A stretch of DNA of 64,000 nucleotides, from assembly GCA_019309565.1 (NCBI GenBank), contig JAFDFZ010000017.1, positions 1-64,000 of the forward strand, written 5' to 3'. Shown one piece after another: positions 51,685-59,788 of this stretch. A program made the position numbers and the translations under genes. This DNA comes from Deltaproteobacteria bacterium. GTDB lineage: Bacteria; Desulfobacterota; Desulfobacteria; Desulfobacterales; SURF-15. The notes under the pieces were generated by a model, which did no database searches, was not told where the DNA came from, and saw nothing but the letters and a program-made list of their open reading frames with translations. Position 1 is the stretch's first letter. The number at the start of each line of letters is the position of its first letter.

Positions 51685-53632
51685 GTGCGCCGGTAAAACC
51701 GGCGGAAAGTAGTGAATGAAAGTTTCATACGATGAAGACGTAGCGAGTCACATTGGCCCCGAGTCATGCGTGTACCACCGTAAGGGGGAGCGCGAAGCGT
51801 TGACAGGGGAAAGTGCGGGCCAGGTATTGAGCCGCGAAAGGGGGTTTGCTTCGAGGTGCCGACGGTGTCAACTTGCTCGGAAGGCAACACGGAACACATC
51901 GCTATCGCAAGAGGTGTTTCGGCCTCGCGTGGTCGTAGACCCTGTGCACGTACGGAAACTTTCCGCGCGGGAACCGGGAGATCCTGAGTCTGGCCGTAGC
52001 CGATGGCGATGCGGTCCGCGCTGTGAATCCCCAGGGAGCACGACAGCGATGAACGGACACAGGAAGTCGGACAGGCCCATAGACACCGAAGAAGCCGTCG
52101 AACAAAAGCAGGTGCGATTCCTGCCGGCGGAGACGGTGGAGGGAAGGGGCCTGACCAAGGAGAATCTGTTCCAACAAAACAAGTACTGTGCGCAGTACCA
52201 GAAAAGGAGCGGTCGTGAAGGCTGACTCGGTCAACTTGCCAAATGCGATGGAACGGATACGACAGGCAGCAAGTCGGGATAAACAGCTGCGGTTTACCAC
52301 GCTCTGGCATCACGTCTATAACACTGAACAGCTTCGCAAGGCTTACTTCAGCCTCAAGCGCAATGCTGCGCCGGGGGTGGACGGTGAGACGTGGCGGCAT
52401 TACAGCGAGAATTTGGAGGCCAACCTTCAGGATCTCAGCAGCAAGCTGCAGCGCGGAGCGTACCGGGCAAGGCCGGTGAGAGGAGCGTACATCCCCAAAG
52501 CCGATGGTCGCCAGCGACCATTGGGCATCACGGTGCTGGAGGATAAGATAGTCCAACGCGCTACGGTGGAGGTGATGGAGGCGATCTATGAGCAGGACTT
52601 TGTCGGTTTCTCGTATGGATTTCGTCCTGGGCGCAGTGCGCATGATGCGCTCAACGCCCTGTATGGGGCCATCATGACGAGAAAGGTAAGCTGGGTGCTG
52701 GATGCAGACATTCGAGGGTACTTTGATGCCATCGACCACGGGTGGCTGATGAAGTTCATCGAGCACCGCATTGCGGACAAGCGCGTTGTGAGGCACATCA
52801 AAAAGTGGCTCAACGCCGGTGTGCTTGAACAGGGGGCGGTGACGCATAAGGAGGGAGGCGTACCCCAGGGGGGCAGTGTCAGTCCCTTGCTGGCAAACGT
52901 CTATCTGCATTATGTGTTTGATCTGTGGGCTGATCAGTGGAGGTCGCAGCATGCCGAGGGTGATGTTATCATCGTCAGGTTTTGTGATGATTTTGTGGTT
53001 GGCTTTCAGTACCGCAGGGACGCTGAAAGGTTCTTGGCTGATCTTCGGCAACGTTTTCTGAAGTTTAACCTGCAGCTTCATAAGGACAAGACACGGCTGA
53101 TTGAGTTCGGCCGGTTTGCGGCCGCCAATCGTAAACGCCATGGTAAAGGAAAACCACAGACGTTCGATTTTCTTGGTTTTACTCATATATGCGGTAAGAC
53201 TGAGAACGGAAAGTTTATGGTGCTCCGACACACCATTGGCAAGCGGATGCGGGCCAAACTTAAGGAGCTTAAAATAGAACTCAAACGGCGTCTGCATAAC
53301 CCTGTACCGGTTGTGGCGGAATGGTTGCGTGTGGTGTTGCTTGGTCATTATCGATACTATGGTGTTCCAGGCAACAGTCGGAAACTGCATTCATTTTATT
53401 TCCAATTGGGTCGCATGTGGCATAAGGCGCTGCTTCGTCGCAGCCAACGCCATCGGCTTAACTGGAAACGAATGAGCCGACTCATTAATCGCTGGCTGCC
53501 ACGACCGCGCATATGTCACTCATATCCTGATTTGAGTCTGTACGTCACTACCCGAGGTAGGAGCCCAGTGCGGTAGTTCCGCTCGCTGGGATCTGTTCGG
53601 GGGGTGCGAGGTAACTCGCATTCCTACCGCGA
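51685..53632 (+). mobile_element. Group II intron
   Basis: The 5' end GTGCGCCGG at 51685 fits the GUGYG consensus. About 530 bases of structured RNA sequence precede a maturase gene. Domain V is recognisable at 53561-53594 (GAGCCCAGTGCGG pairs with the distal CCGCTCGCTGGGATC around TAGT), with the catalytic AGC. A domain VI hairpin (GGTGCGAG GTAA CTCGCATT) follows; the 3' boundary is estimated near 53632. Flanks: UAS E and a possible promoter upstream, repeat A directly downstream. The element appears intact. Confidence 0.88.
52215..53576 (+). CDS. ltrA: Group II intron reverse transcriptase/maturase
   Basis: 453 residues from the GTG behind AAAAGGAG (a GTG 9 codons earlier is possible). It carries the RT domains: NAAPGVDGETW, RPVRGAYIPKADGRQRPLGI, GFSYGFRPGRSAHDAL, DADIRGYFDAIDH, GVPQGGSVSPLLANVYLH, and the catalytic loop RFCDDFVVGF, where the YxDD motif reads FCDD. 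The maturase X/thumb region follows (DFLGFTHI...LKIELKRRLH, W...GHYRYYGV). No HNH endonuclease domain is present. The stop lies in domain V. It splices and reinserts its intron. Confidence 0.93.
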   Translation: MKADSVNLPNAMERIRQAASRDKQLRFTTLWHHVYNTEQLRKAYFSLKRNAAPGVDGETWRHYSENLEANLQDLSSKLQRGAYRARPVRGAYIPKADGRQRPLGITVLEDKIVQRATVEVMEAIYEQDFVGFSYGFRPGRSAHDALNALYGAIMTRKVSWVLDADIRGYFDAIDHGWLMKFIEHRIADKRVVRHIKKWLNAGVLEQGAVTHKEGGVPQGGSVSPLLANVYLHYVFDLWADQWRSQHAEGDVIIVRFCDDFVVGFQYRRDAERFLADLRQRFLKFNLQLHKDKTRLIEFGRFAAANRKRHGKGKPQTFDFLGFTHICGKTENGKFMVLRHTIGKRMRAKLKELKIELKRRLHNPVPVVAEWLRVVLLGHYRYYGVPGNSRKLHSFYFQLGRMWHKALLRRSQRHRLNWKRMSRLINRWLPRPRICHSYPDLSLYVTTRGRSPVR

Positions 53633-53636
53633 CCAT

Positions 53637-53718
53637 AAATCACATAGCAAAATGGCCCGCATGCACAATTTATCAGTAACTGAGGATGGTGCCTTATGAA
53701 TAGTTTTGCAACAACGGG
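53637..53718 (+). repeat. Interspersed repeat A, copy 3 (abutting intron 3' end)
   Basis: AAATCACATAGCAAAATGG, CCCGCATGCACAATTTATCA and the end CAACAACGGGG match the other two copies, with more substitutions. It starts within a few bases of the intron's predicted 3' end. Confidence 0.7.
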
Positions 53719-53830
53719 GCTCACTTTAAACTTTAGTTCACTATTTGTCCCTACTAACATAGCATATAATTCAATACATCCCTCTAAGCACCTATAGGTA
53801 ATTACAACATCTATACAGTTTGACGGCTAT

Positions 53831-53846
53831 CGGCATACTTTCTGCA
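53831..53846 (+). promoter_or_regulatory. Possible sigma-54 promoter for small gene at 53890
   Basis: CGGCATACTTTCTGCA has GG-N10-GC spacing and CTGCA. It is 44 bases before the ATG, but no UAS motif lies at the usual distance; the repeat and intron are there instead. Confidence 0.5.
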
Positions 53847-53889
53847 ATATAAAAAACTTGATGGATGCTTTCAATTAAGGAGACTTAAT

Positions 53890-54141
53890 ATGATAAAAAC
53901 AAATTTATATTCATGGCAGATTATTTTGATCCATATGCAAGAAGATTTAGCTGTAATGAAAGAAAAATTTTTAGTTGTCGAAGATGGATTAGATGCCGAT
54001 GATCAATTTTTACAGTTAGTGAATAAAATTGAATCTGATATTGAAGAGTTATACAAATACCTCCAGCAACAGACCGTATCTTCAGATAAAGTCAGAGCTG
54101 AAGAAGATTACCAACATCTGTTAGATAATATACCACTCTAA
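53890..54141 (+). CDS. Small hypothetical protein
   Basis: 83 residues with an ideal AAGGAG eight bases before the ATG. Family not recognised. It is acidic and helical, with a heptad-like centre (MQEDLAVMKEKFLVVEDG, then FLQLVNKIESDIEELYKYLQQQ) suggesting a short coiled coil or helical hairpin. It has a possible sigma-54 promoter. Located between the group II intron/repeat A and a methyltransferase on the other strand, it may have belonged to the gene group controlled by UAS E before the intron arrived; that is inference. Confidence 0.65.
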   Translation: MIKTNLYSWQIILIHMQEDLAVMKEKFLVVEDGLDADDQFLQLVNKIESDIEELYKYLQQQTVSSDKVRAEEDYQHLLDNIPL

Positions 54142-54167
54142 TCAAAGACCAAACATCTGCCAAAAAA

Positions 54168-54800
54168 TCATTTTATGCAACGCAGTAATCTGCTTTTTCC
54201 TGATGGGGTGTGCAACAAATGAACCTTTGAAAAAATTTTTTTGAAGGGTTCAAGACCTGCACCAAGAAGAGCCCTGACATCAGTGGATCCTACCAGGATC
54301 ATTCGTATCTTGAACAGAAATCTTACAATCGGATGTTTAGGTGCTTCATGCTCCATTATCAAAACTGACGCCTGACCGGGTTTGACAACTCGCTTCATCT
54401 CCTTAAGAGCATCTGTTCGAACTGCACCTTTCAGTTCGTATAGGGCATAGGAGCAGGCAACCACGTCAAATATATCATTTGAGAATGGAAGCAGGGCTGC
54501 ATCTGCCTCTATGAAAAGTGCCTTTTGGTTGGGATTTTTCTTTTTCGCTTTCCGAAGCATGCCGTGTGAAAAGTCAAGGCCTACTGCGGTACTTTTCGGG
54601 TATCTTTTGGCAAAGGTGAGAATTAAGCTACCGGTTCCGCAGCAGATATCCAATATATAAGGTTTTGCAATGCCTTCAAGCTGAGCGGAATCAACCAAAA
54701 TTTCGCGAGTGCTTTGCTCATCCCGCAGAGAATGAAGCGCAATAAACATGTCATAAAAATGTGAGAATAAGTCGTAGTATCTGCGTCTGCTATATTGCAT
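54168..54800 (-). CDS. Class I SAM-dependent methyltransferase
   Basis: 210 residues. Methyltransf_11/UbiE-like layout: motif I YILDICCGTGSLILTFAKRYP, acidic residue at the end of beta-2 in VGLDFSHGMLRKAKKK, motif II ADAALLPFSNDIFDVVACSYALYEL, motif III EMKRVVKPGQASVLIMEHE. The unusual CC before GTG is noted (usually LGCGTG). The substrate is unknown; the UbiE-type arrangement permits quinone or small-molecule methylation. There is no strong ribosome site. It converges with the small plus-strand gene at 53890. Confidence 0.85.
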   Translation of the reverse strand: MQYSRRRYYDLFSHFYDMFIALHSLRDEQSTREILVDSAQLEGIAKPYILDICCGTGSLILTFAKRYPKSTAVGLDFSHGMLRKAKKKNPNQKALFIEADAALLPFSNDIFDVVACSYALYELKGAVRTDALKEMKRVVKPGQASVLIMEHEAPKHPIVRFLFKIRMILVGSTDVRALLGAGLEPFKKIFSKVHLLHTPSGKSRLLRCIK

Positions 54801-54922
54801 TTCTGAGTGAATAACGGATTAAGAGATTTCCAGAAAAAGGCTCACCTTGAAACAGCGCCCATTAGAAAAAACTTCTAAAAAAGGTAACAGTTTGGCCTTT
54901 TGAAAAACTACGCTTACGGATC

Positions 54923-55013
54923 GTCTGGTCCTGCCACCGGTAAAATTTCCTTTTTTCATCGGGAAAAACTCGAAAAAAGGCTCGTAGAAAAGAACCGTGC
55001 TTCGATTTGAAGA
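54923..55013. repeat. Interspersed repeat C, copy 3
   Basis: Has TCTGGTCC, GGAAAAACTCGAAAAAAGG, AGAACCG and TTCGATTTGAAG in the same order as 15031-15122. Confidence 0.7.
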
Positions 55014-55080
55014 CCCTGCAGACCGGCTGAGCGGGATCTTCGCCTTGCTTCGACAAGCTGCGGGATATGCACTCGCTCAG

Positions 55081-55137
55081 TTGAATGCCCGAAGGGGTGC
55101 GCAGAGCGCAATTCAACAGGGCTCGCTGTTTCGGTTC
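55081..55137 (-). repeat. Interspersed repeat E, copy 2
   Basis: Reverse complement begins TGAACCGAAACAGCGAGCCC and continues TTGAATTGCGCT, GCACCCCTT, matching 41752-41812. Confidence 0.7.
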
Positions 55138-55140
55138 AGT

Positions 55141-55947
55141 TTACTGTGAGATTCGGATAATCGCCCCAAGGCCGCCTTCAAGAAATCTATCCCTCCAGGC
55201 CTGCCGGAAAAGTGAAATGGCCTTATTTCCTGTGCAATGGCTGGGGGCGACCTTTTTTACGCCTAATTTTTTAAGTGCCTCAAGAATTTTCATTATCTTT
55301 TCATAACTCATGCCGGATAGATGAAATCCACCCATTACAAGATAAACTGTATCTACGAAATGCTCATGTGCTTTTCTTACAATATTGACGATGCCAGGGT
55401 GTGAACAACCTGTAATGATTACAAGTCCTTTTGTTGTCCGAAGGATTAATGCCTGCTCTTTAATCCATCGTCCCATTTCTCCACTTGAGTAAGCTTGCTT
55501 CATAAGTAGGGTGGGATCTTTTATCACTTTGATGTTTGCTCCATAGCGCAAAATTTTCTGCTTATAGGAACCCGGAAAGGATTCCGGCAAACAAACAGTA
55601 ATATCAGAGTTTTGCCGAAGGAACATTTCTAATCCACCAGTGTGGTCGCCATGAATATGCGAGAGGAACACCATTTTCACTTCCATTGGATCTTTGTTCA
55701 AAAGAGTCATATTTTCAAGCAGTAGCTGACCGTTTCCACCCGTATCAAATAGGATCGTCTGCGCGGTACCTTCGATAAGACAAGAAAATCCCCAGGCGGC
55801 CCTCAACTGTTTCTTAAAAGGTACATTGTTATAAGTGACGGTAATGCTGATGGGGGAGGCCTGGGTTTTCCTATTTCCGTGTAACATAAAGAAGCCTGTT
55901 GAAAAAACAACCAGGATAAATACTATCATATAATCCCGATATATCAT
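55141..55947 (-). CDS. Metallo-beta-lactamase-fold hydrolase, exported or membrane-anchored
   Basis: 268 residues. An N-terminal hydrophobic segment (MIVFILVVFSTGFFMLHG) precedes the domain, so it is anchored or secreted. The metal site is typical: SHIHGDHTGG (HxHxDH), GCSHPGI, and a last His in APSHCTG; GGFHLSG is also characteristic of the group annotated as 7,8-dihydropterin-6-yl-methyl-4-(beta-D-ribofuranosyl)aminobenzene-5'-phosphate synthase-like. The opening ILFDTGGNG fits. The natural substrate is uncertain because this group name is often used loosely. The start may be at the second Met (residue 7). Confidence 0.87.
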   Translation of the reverse strand: MIYRDYMIVFILVVFSTGFFMLHGNRKTQASPISITVTYNNVPFKKQLRAAWGFSCLIEGTAQTILFDTGGNGQLLLENMTLLNKDPMEVKMVFLSHIHGDHTGGLEMFLRQNSDITVCLPESFPGSYKQKILRYGANIKVIKDPTLLMKQAYSSGEMGRWIKEQALILRTTKGLVIITGCSHPGIVNIVRKAHEHFVDTVYLVMGGFHLSGMSYEKIMKILEALKKLGVKKVAPSHCTGNKAISLFRQAWRDRFLEGGLGAIIRISQ

Positions 55948-56202
55948 CTCCGAAACCTAAAAGATTCATTTGCCATTACTCGATTCAATCCTCAAGCTTT
56001 TTCAGCAAATCAAATGTTGGGGGGGTCGGATAAACCAGGTCATTTATATGATAATTCTGTTTTTCTTCTGTTATCTTGAGGGCAATCTTTATGCCATAAA
56101 AGTGTTTATGAATCATAAAATTCTCTCAGCCCGAAAGGGATAAGGGCATCTTTTCGAATCGCCTTAAAATTCATTATAGACAATTTTGCTAAGAGGAAGG
56201 TA

Positions 56203-56247
56203 ATTTAGAAATTTTGAGAAAAGAAATTTAGAAATTTTTCTAAAATT
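56203..56247 (+). promoter_or_regulatory. Putative enhancer site (UAS) F
   Basis: TTTAGAAATTTTGAGAAAAG followed by AAATTTAGAAATTTTTCTAA, including the perfect palindrome TTAGAAATTTTTCTAA apart from its central bases. It ends about 83 bp before the GG at 56328. Confidence 0.7.
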
Positions 56248-56326
56248 TGGTATCCAAAACAGACTTGGAATCGGTTATAGTATAAAGTTCTTTGAAATCA
56301 TTACACTTATTTCATCGTTTTTCCCC

Positions 56327-56342
56327 TGGTATCCATCATGCA
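56327..56342 (+). promoter_or_regulatory. Sigma-54-type promoter for DUF364 gene
   Basis: TGGTATCCATCATGCA: GG-N10-GC exact, TGCA good; TGGTAT is one base from TGGTAC. About 160 bases before the ATG. Confidence 0.65.
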
Positions 56343-56504
56343 AAGGTAAAAAGAGAAAAAAGAATATCATTAAAGTTTTAACCAAAACCAAACCTTGCTT
56401 ATATCTTGAGTGGAGGTTAAAATATAAAGATTCTGAGCCTGAACTATTCTATTTGCCTGGATCGCGTATAATCTCTGTTATTCCAACAGGCCAGTGGAGG
56501 GTGC

Positions 56505-57227
56505 ATGAGGATTCTGGATGGCTTGATATCAGCACTGGAGTTTGACAGCGTTGTTCGAGACATCCGCCAGGGGGTCTTTTACACCGGAGTGCTGACTCGA
56601 AATTGCGGTCTGGCCGCCACCCTTCCCCGGGATGCCCTGCACCAAGAAGCACCGCTGGTAAAAGAGCCCGGAATCTTAATGGAAAAAAGCGCTTTGGAGC
56701 TTGCGCACCTGGCCTATTCCTCCAGCCTGCTCGAAGCAGCTATTGGTATGGCAGCAATAAATTCGCTGCTTAAGATTGACCAGGACGTATGCCTGGAATT
56801 AAATGCTGCTGAATTGATCAAGGATAAAGGAGATGGCAAAAAAATTGCCGTTGTAGGGCATTTTCCTTTCATTCCCAGGCTGCGTGAATATGCCAAGGAA
56901 CTATGGGTAATAGAGAAAAATCCGAAAAAGGGGGATTTCGGTGAAGAGATGGCCGACAAACTGATTCCACAGGCCGAGGTAGTAGCGATAACCGGCAGTG
57001 CTATAACAAACCATACCATAGAACACCTGCTTTCGTTATGTGATTCCAGGGCTTACGTTATTTTATTGGGTGGCTCTGCTCCGCTGTCGCCGATACTGTT
57101 CGACTACGGTGTGAATGCTGTGTCGGGCACAATGGTTATTGATTCGGCTGTTGCGTTGCGGTGTGTAAGTGAAGGGGCAAATTTCAGGCAGATAAAAGGT
57201 GTTGTACGGTTGACCATGAAAAAGTAG
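56505..57227 (+). CDS. DUF364/DUF4213 putative heavy-metal chelation protein
   Basis: 240 residues, TGGAGGG before the ATG. The N-terminal half (YTGVLTRNCGLAATLPRD, SSLLEAAIGMAAINSLL) fits DUF4213, and the C-terminal half (KIAVVGHFPFIPRLRE, ITGSAITNHTIEHLLSLC, VILLGGSAPLSPILFDYGVNAVSGTMV) is the Rossmann-like DUF364. Family members are predicted to chelate metals or act as lyases in metal-cofactor metabolism; no proven activity. It has its own sigma-54 promoter and UAS F, tying it to the cooS regulon. Confidence 0.88.
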   Translation: MRILDGLISALEFDSVVRDIRQGVFYTGVLTRNCGLAATLPRDALHQEAPLVKEPGILMEKSALELAHLAYSSSLLEAAIGMAAINSLLKIDQDVCLELNAAELIKDKGDGKKIAVVGHFPFIPRLREYAKELWVIEKNPKKGDFGEEMADKLIPQAEVVAITGSAITNHTIEHLLSLCDSRAYVILLGGSAPLSPILFDYGVNAVSGTMVIDSAVALRCVSEGANFRQIKGVVRLTMKK

Positions 57228-57407
57228 GCTTCCGGCTCTCTTCTGTCAACCTTTGTGTCTGCTTATTGTTGTTTTTAGAGTAATATGTAGTGTATATATT
57301 TTTTCAAACTATATCGCTATTTCAAGGAGTAAGAAACCAGAAGGTTGGTGCTAGATAAGATTTTATCATAACGGTTAAAAAACCATTCTCATAAGGAACT
57401 ATTGAAA

Positions 57408-57845
57408 ATGAAGCCATTTAAAGACATCGAAAAAGAAATGAGGGCATATGAAATCGGCCCATTGGAAAAGCTGGCAGTCCAGGATGCCGTTATCATCATT
57501 GCAGTCTATGCAGCCCAAATCGACCCTCAAAACAGTGAAGAGGATATTAAGCGGATTGAAGCCCTGGCTGAACAATGCCCGCTGTGCGTAGAGAGAAAAG
57601 AAGGCATTCTTTCAAGGATAAACAGATTTGTGAATCTACTGCGAACAATCGACTCTGAGAAAGCGATAGAGGCTGTGATTAAAGTTTTAGATCCGGAATC
57701 AAGGAAAGAAGCCTTTAAATTGGCTGCTGAAGTTGTGATTTCTGGTGATAAACCGCCCATAAAGAAAAGGGAAATTCTCGATAAACTGGCGAGAAAACTG
57801 TCTGTTGACAATCAGTTTGCAGAAAAAATAATAAACAAAGAGTAA
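57408..57845 (+). CDS. Helical protein, possibly TerB-like
   Basis: 145 residues from the ATG; an in-frame TTG two codons earlier is better placed relative to AAGGAAC and is an alternative start. All-helical, with KLAVQDAVIIIAVYAAQIDPQNSEEDIKRIEALAEQCP resembling the TerB first helices and acidic loop. Two Cys in EQCPLCVER. RKEAFKLAAEVVISGDKPP is a second TerB-like repeat (VA.a.G....E). TerB-like domains occur in metal- or stress-response proteins. The match is by pattern only. It is probably cotranscribed with DUF364 180 bp upstream. Confidence 0.6.
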   Translation: MKPFKDIEKEMRAYEIGPLEKLAVQDAVIIIAVYAAQIDPQNSEEDIKRIEALAEQCPLCVERKEGILSRINRFVNLLRTIDSEKAIEAVIKVLDPESRKEAFKLAAEVVISGDKPPIKKREILDKLARKLSVDNQFAEKIINKE

Positions 57846-58063
57846 CATACACCCCACGGTCGCATTATGATTTAGATAATTTTTTCAAGGTACGTAAATT
57901 GGAAGCACATCATCCATTTTACCTTTTCTTTCCGAAACCGGATGCCTGAAAACTCCGTCTTTTCACCGAGATTTCACAGTTCAAATAAAATAGGATGGTA
58001 TTGCAAAAAAAGAATGGCGATATTTTATATTGGTGATCTTAAACAAGTTGAAAGAAAATTGCA

Positions 58064-58819
58064 ATGAATCTTCGAAGGGCCCTTATACATAGCTATCTAT
58101 TCTTTCCTTACGTCTGGCATAAACTCACCCGCAGCGGCCCCTTCGGCCGTAACCGGCCCGAGTACGTCAACGATCCGGTCATCTCAGATGGCAATCCGCT
58201 TAAAGCTGCCCTTGCGCGGCACCACATCAAACAGTTTCACGAGTCCTCATGCTCGGTCGCCTCTGTGGTAACGGCTATCAATGCCATCCGTAAGCTGCAG
58301 TATCCGGATATGCCGCCCATCGGCCAGGAGGAAATCCTCGACACGGTCCGCACGGCCCACTGGAAGGAGCGGATGAGCAAAACGGGATATAAGGGAAGAC
58401 GGGGGCTTCCTCTTCCGGTGCTGGGGGAGGTGGTCGAAGGCAGCCTTGCGGCATATCAAATCACATACCGGCACGTGGAAACCGTTTATGCCTCAAAAGA
58501 CCCTGCTGAGGCCGAGACCATCCGGGAGGTTCTTCGTAAAAGGCTTTATGCGTTTGAAAAGGAGGGAAACTGCTTGATCATCGCTCATTTCGATCAGGGA
58601 GCCTATGTTCCGGCACTTAACATCCCCCATATCTCTCCGGTGGGCGGCTTTGATCCGGAGAGCGGCCGTGTGCTTATCCTCGATGTTGATCCGTACCAGG
58701 AAACTGCGTACTGGGTTACCTTCGATACCTTCTACGCGGGCCTTGCCAGCAACTACAATCATGTTCTGCGTCTTTTCGGATACCGCTGCGGAGGTTATGT
58801 ATTTATCGAGTTTGCATGA
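58064..58819 (+). CDS. Phytochelatin synthase-like cysteine protease-fold protein
   Basis: 251 residues; the papain-like phytochelatin synthase (PF05023) triad is visible: Cys in FHESSCSVASVVTAINAIRK, His in NIPHISPVGGFDPESGRVLILDVDPY, and Asp at the end of that stretch. Bacterial single-domain members mostly hydrolyse glutathione or its conjugates, and do not make phytochelatin. The first 25 residues are hydrophobic/basic (ALIHSYLFFPYVWHKL), possibly a membrane anchor. No strong ribosome site, so the exact start is uncertain. Together with DUF364 it suggests metal or thiol handling. Confidence 0.82.
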   Translation: MNLRRALIHSYLFFPYVWHKLTRSGPFGRNRPEYVNDPVISDGNPLKAALARHHIKQFHESSCSVASVVTAINAIRKLQYPDMPPIGQEEILDTVRTAHWKERMSKTGYKGRRGLPLPVLGEVVEGSLAAYQITYRHVETVYASKDPAEAETIREVLRKRLYAFEKEGNCLIIAHFDQGAYVPALNIPHISPVGGFDPESGRVLILDVDPYQETAYWVTFDTFYAGLASNYNHVLRLFGYRCGGYVFIEFA

Positions 58820-59107
58820 CTGCGACAGAGATTGAAGAACAGGGCCTTTGAGATTAGAGAATCTTGATAATCTGCTTTTCACCCACAAAAGCGAATAAAA
58901 GATCCCGCTAAAGAAACTTCCAGAATTGCTGCCATCGCTCTATTATTTTTGTCCTGAGTTTGTAAATACGCTATCATATCTAAAAATCAAAGGATGTATC
59001 TGTCGATTTTCAATTGAATGGATGTTGATGGTATATTGAGGGTTGTATTCGGGAGGCAGGTTTCCGGTCTTTCTGTTGATAGCGGAATTATCCATCTGTC
59101 ACCTGGG

Positions 59108-59475
59108 ATGTCATCGGCATCAAGGCAAGGCTTGAAGAAGATGGATTGATTCATTACCGGATAGCAGATGAATACATGGAAAATGAGAAAGGATGCTACC
59201 TGTTCCATCCCAAAACCTCTGTGCTGCCATTGACAATGGGCGGGCTTATCCGCATGATGGACACCGCTGAGTTGAAGAAGGAGTACAATCTGGGATAAGC
59301 AGGCCTTACATCGTGGAGAGATTACAGTTACGATGAGGTTGGGCCCAACAGGGAACGACTCGAAGCACTGCTCCATTTCGTTCAGGTCGATTAAGATTTC
59401 TATCCTGATCTGCACCCCTGGTACGAGGACGAAGCACTCGAGTGGTATTCGGCACGATTGGTCGAGTTGAAGTAA
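59108..59475 (+). pseudogene. Decayed hypothetical gene with two in-frame stops
   Basis: One frame from about 59108 gives VIGIKARLEEDGLIHYRIA, GCYLFHPKTSVLPLTMGGLI, then stop TAA at 59296, continues SWRDYSYDEVGPNRERLEAL, stop TAA at 59392, and DFYPDLHPWYEDEALEWYSA to a final stop at 59473. Protein-like composition on both sides of each stop indicates a degraded gene of at least 120 codons. I do not recognise the family. Confidence 0.6.
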
Positions 59476-59580
59476 AGCGAAAAAAATGAACCACTTATTG
59501 TTGATATCACAGGTTGATCTTTGTATCTTAAGCAGCAAGCAAAAAAGAACCTACCATGAAATGAAAGGCGGTTGAAAATA

Positions 59581-59682
59581 AGCCATCATGCAAAGGCTTT
59601 GGCAGAACGATTTTTAAATTTCAACAACGACATGATCTCGTTTGTGGAAAGCTGCTCACAGGAAAGAAGAAAAACAAAGTAA
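59581..59682 (+). pseudogene. Short remnant, possibly DinB-like N-terminus
   Basis: The frame SHHAKALAERFLNFNNDMIS, FVESCSQERRKTK stop resembles the first helix of DinB/YfiT-type proteins. Only about 33 codons remain and no start is evident. Confidence 0.3.
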
Positions 59683-59768
59683 TATATTGCCCATATGTTG
59701 CACATGTGCTATTTTGTTATTTAAAGGTAAAGCTATATTCCAGCCTAAACTGATAAGTTCCAAGTCCG

Positions 59769-59788
59769 GGGTTATAATGTTATAACCC
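59769..59788. promoter_or_regulatory. Perfect dyad GGGTTATAA-TG-TTATAACCC
   Basis: Nine-base arms separated by two bases, about 190 bases before the ribbon-helix-helix-like gene. Shape fits a dimeric regulator operator; a terminator is less likely because the stem is AT-rich without a U-run. Confidence 0.45.

Larger units (their letters stand above)
54801..55140. other. Intergenic region made largely of repeats C and E
   Basis: About 340 bases containing repeat C copy 3 (54923-55013) and repeat E copy 2 (55081-55137). Open frames here follow repeat sequence and are not considered genes. Confidence 0.6.
55948..56504. other. Control region between divergent genes
   Basis: 557 bases with UAS F and a sigma-54 promoter for the plus-strand DUF364 gene. 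No gene recognised. Confidence 0.6.

Noticed and set aside
51716..52225. 169-codon plus-strand frame in the intron 5' part
   Set aside because: This is structured intron RNA; the basic low-complexity translation has no family features.
51630..53390. Long 586-codon minus-strand frame opposite the group II intron
   Set aside because: It lies antisense to the intron RNA and its maturase; composition is Pro/Arg/Ser-rich and unlike a real protein.
54862..55116. 84-codon minus-strand frame
   Set aside because: Made of repeat C and E sequence; no ribosome site.
56281..56300. TTGGAATCGG-type alternative -24 element closer to UAS F
   Set aside because: GC does not occur at the required spacing; the site at 56327 does fit.
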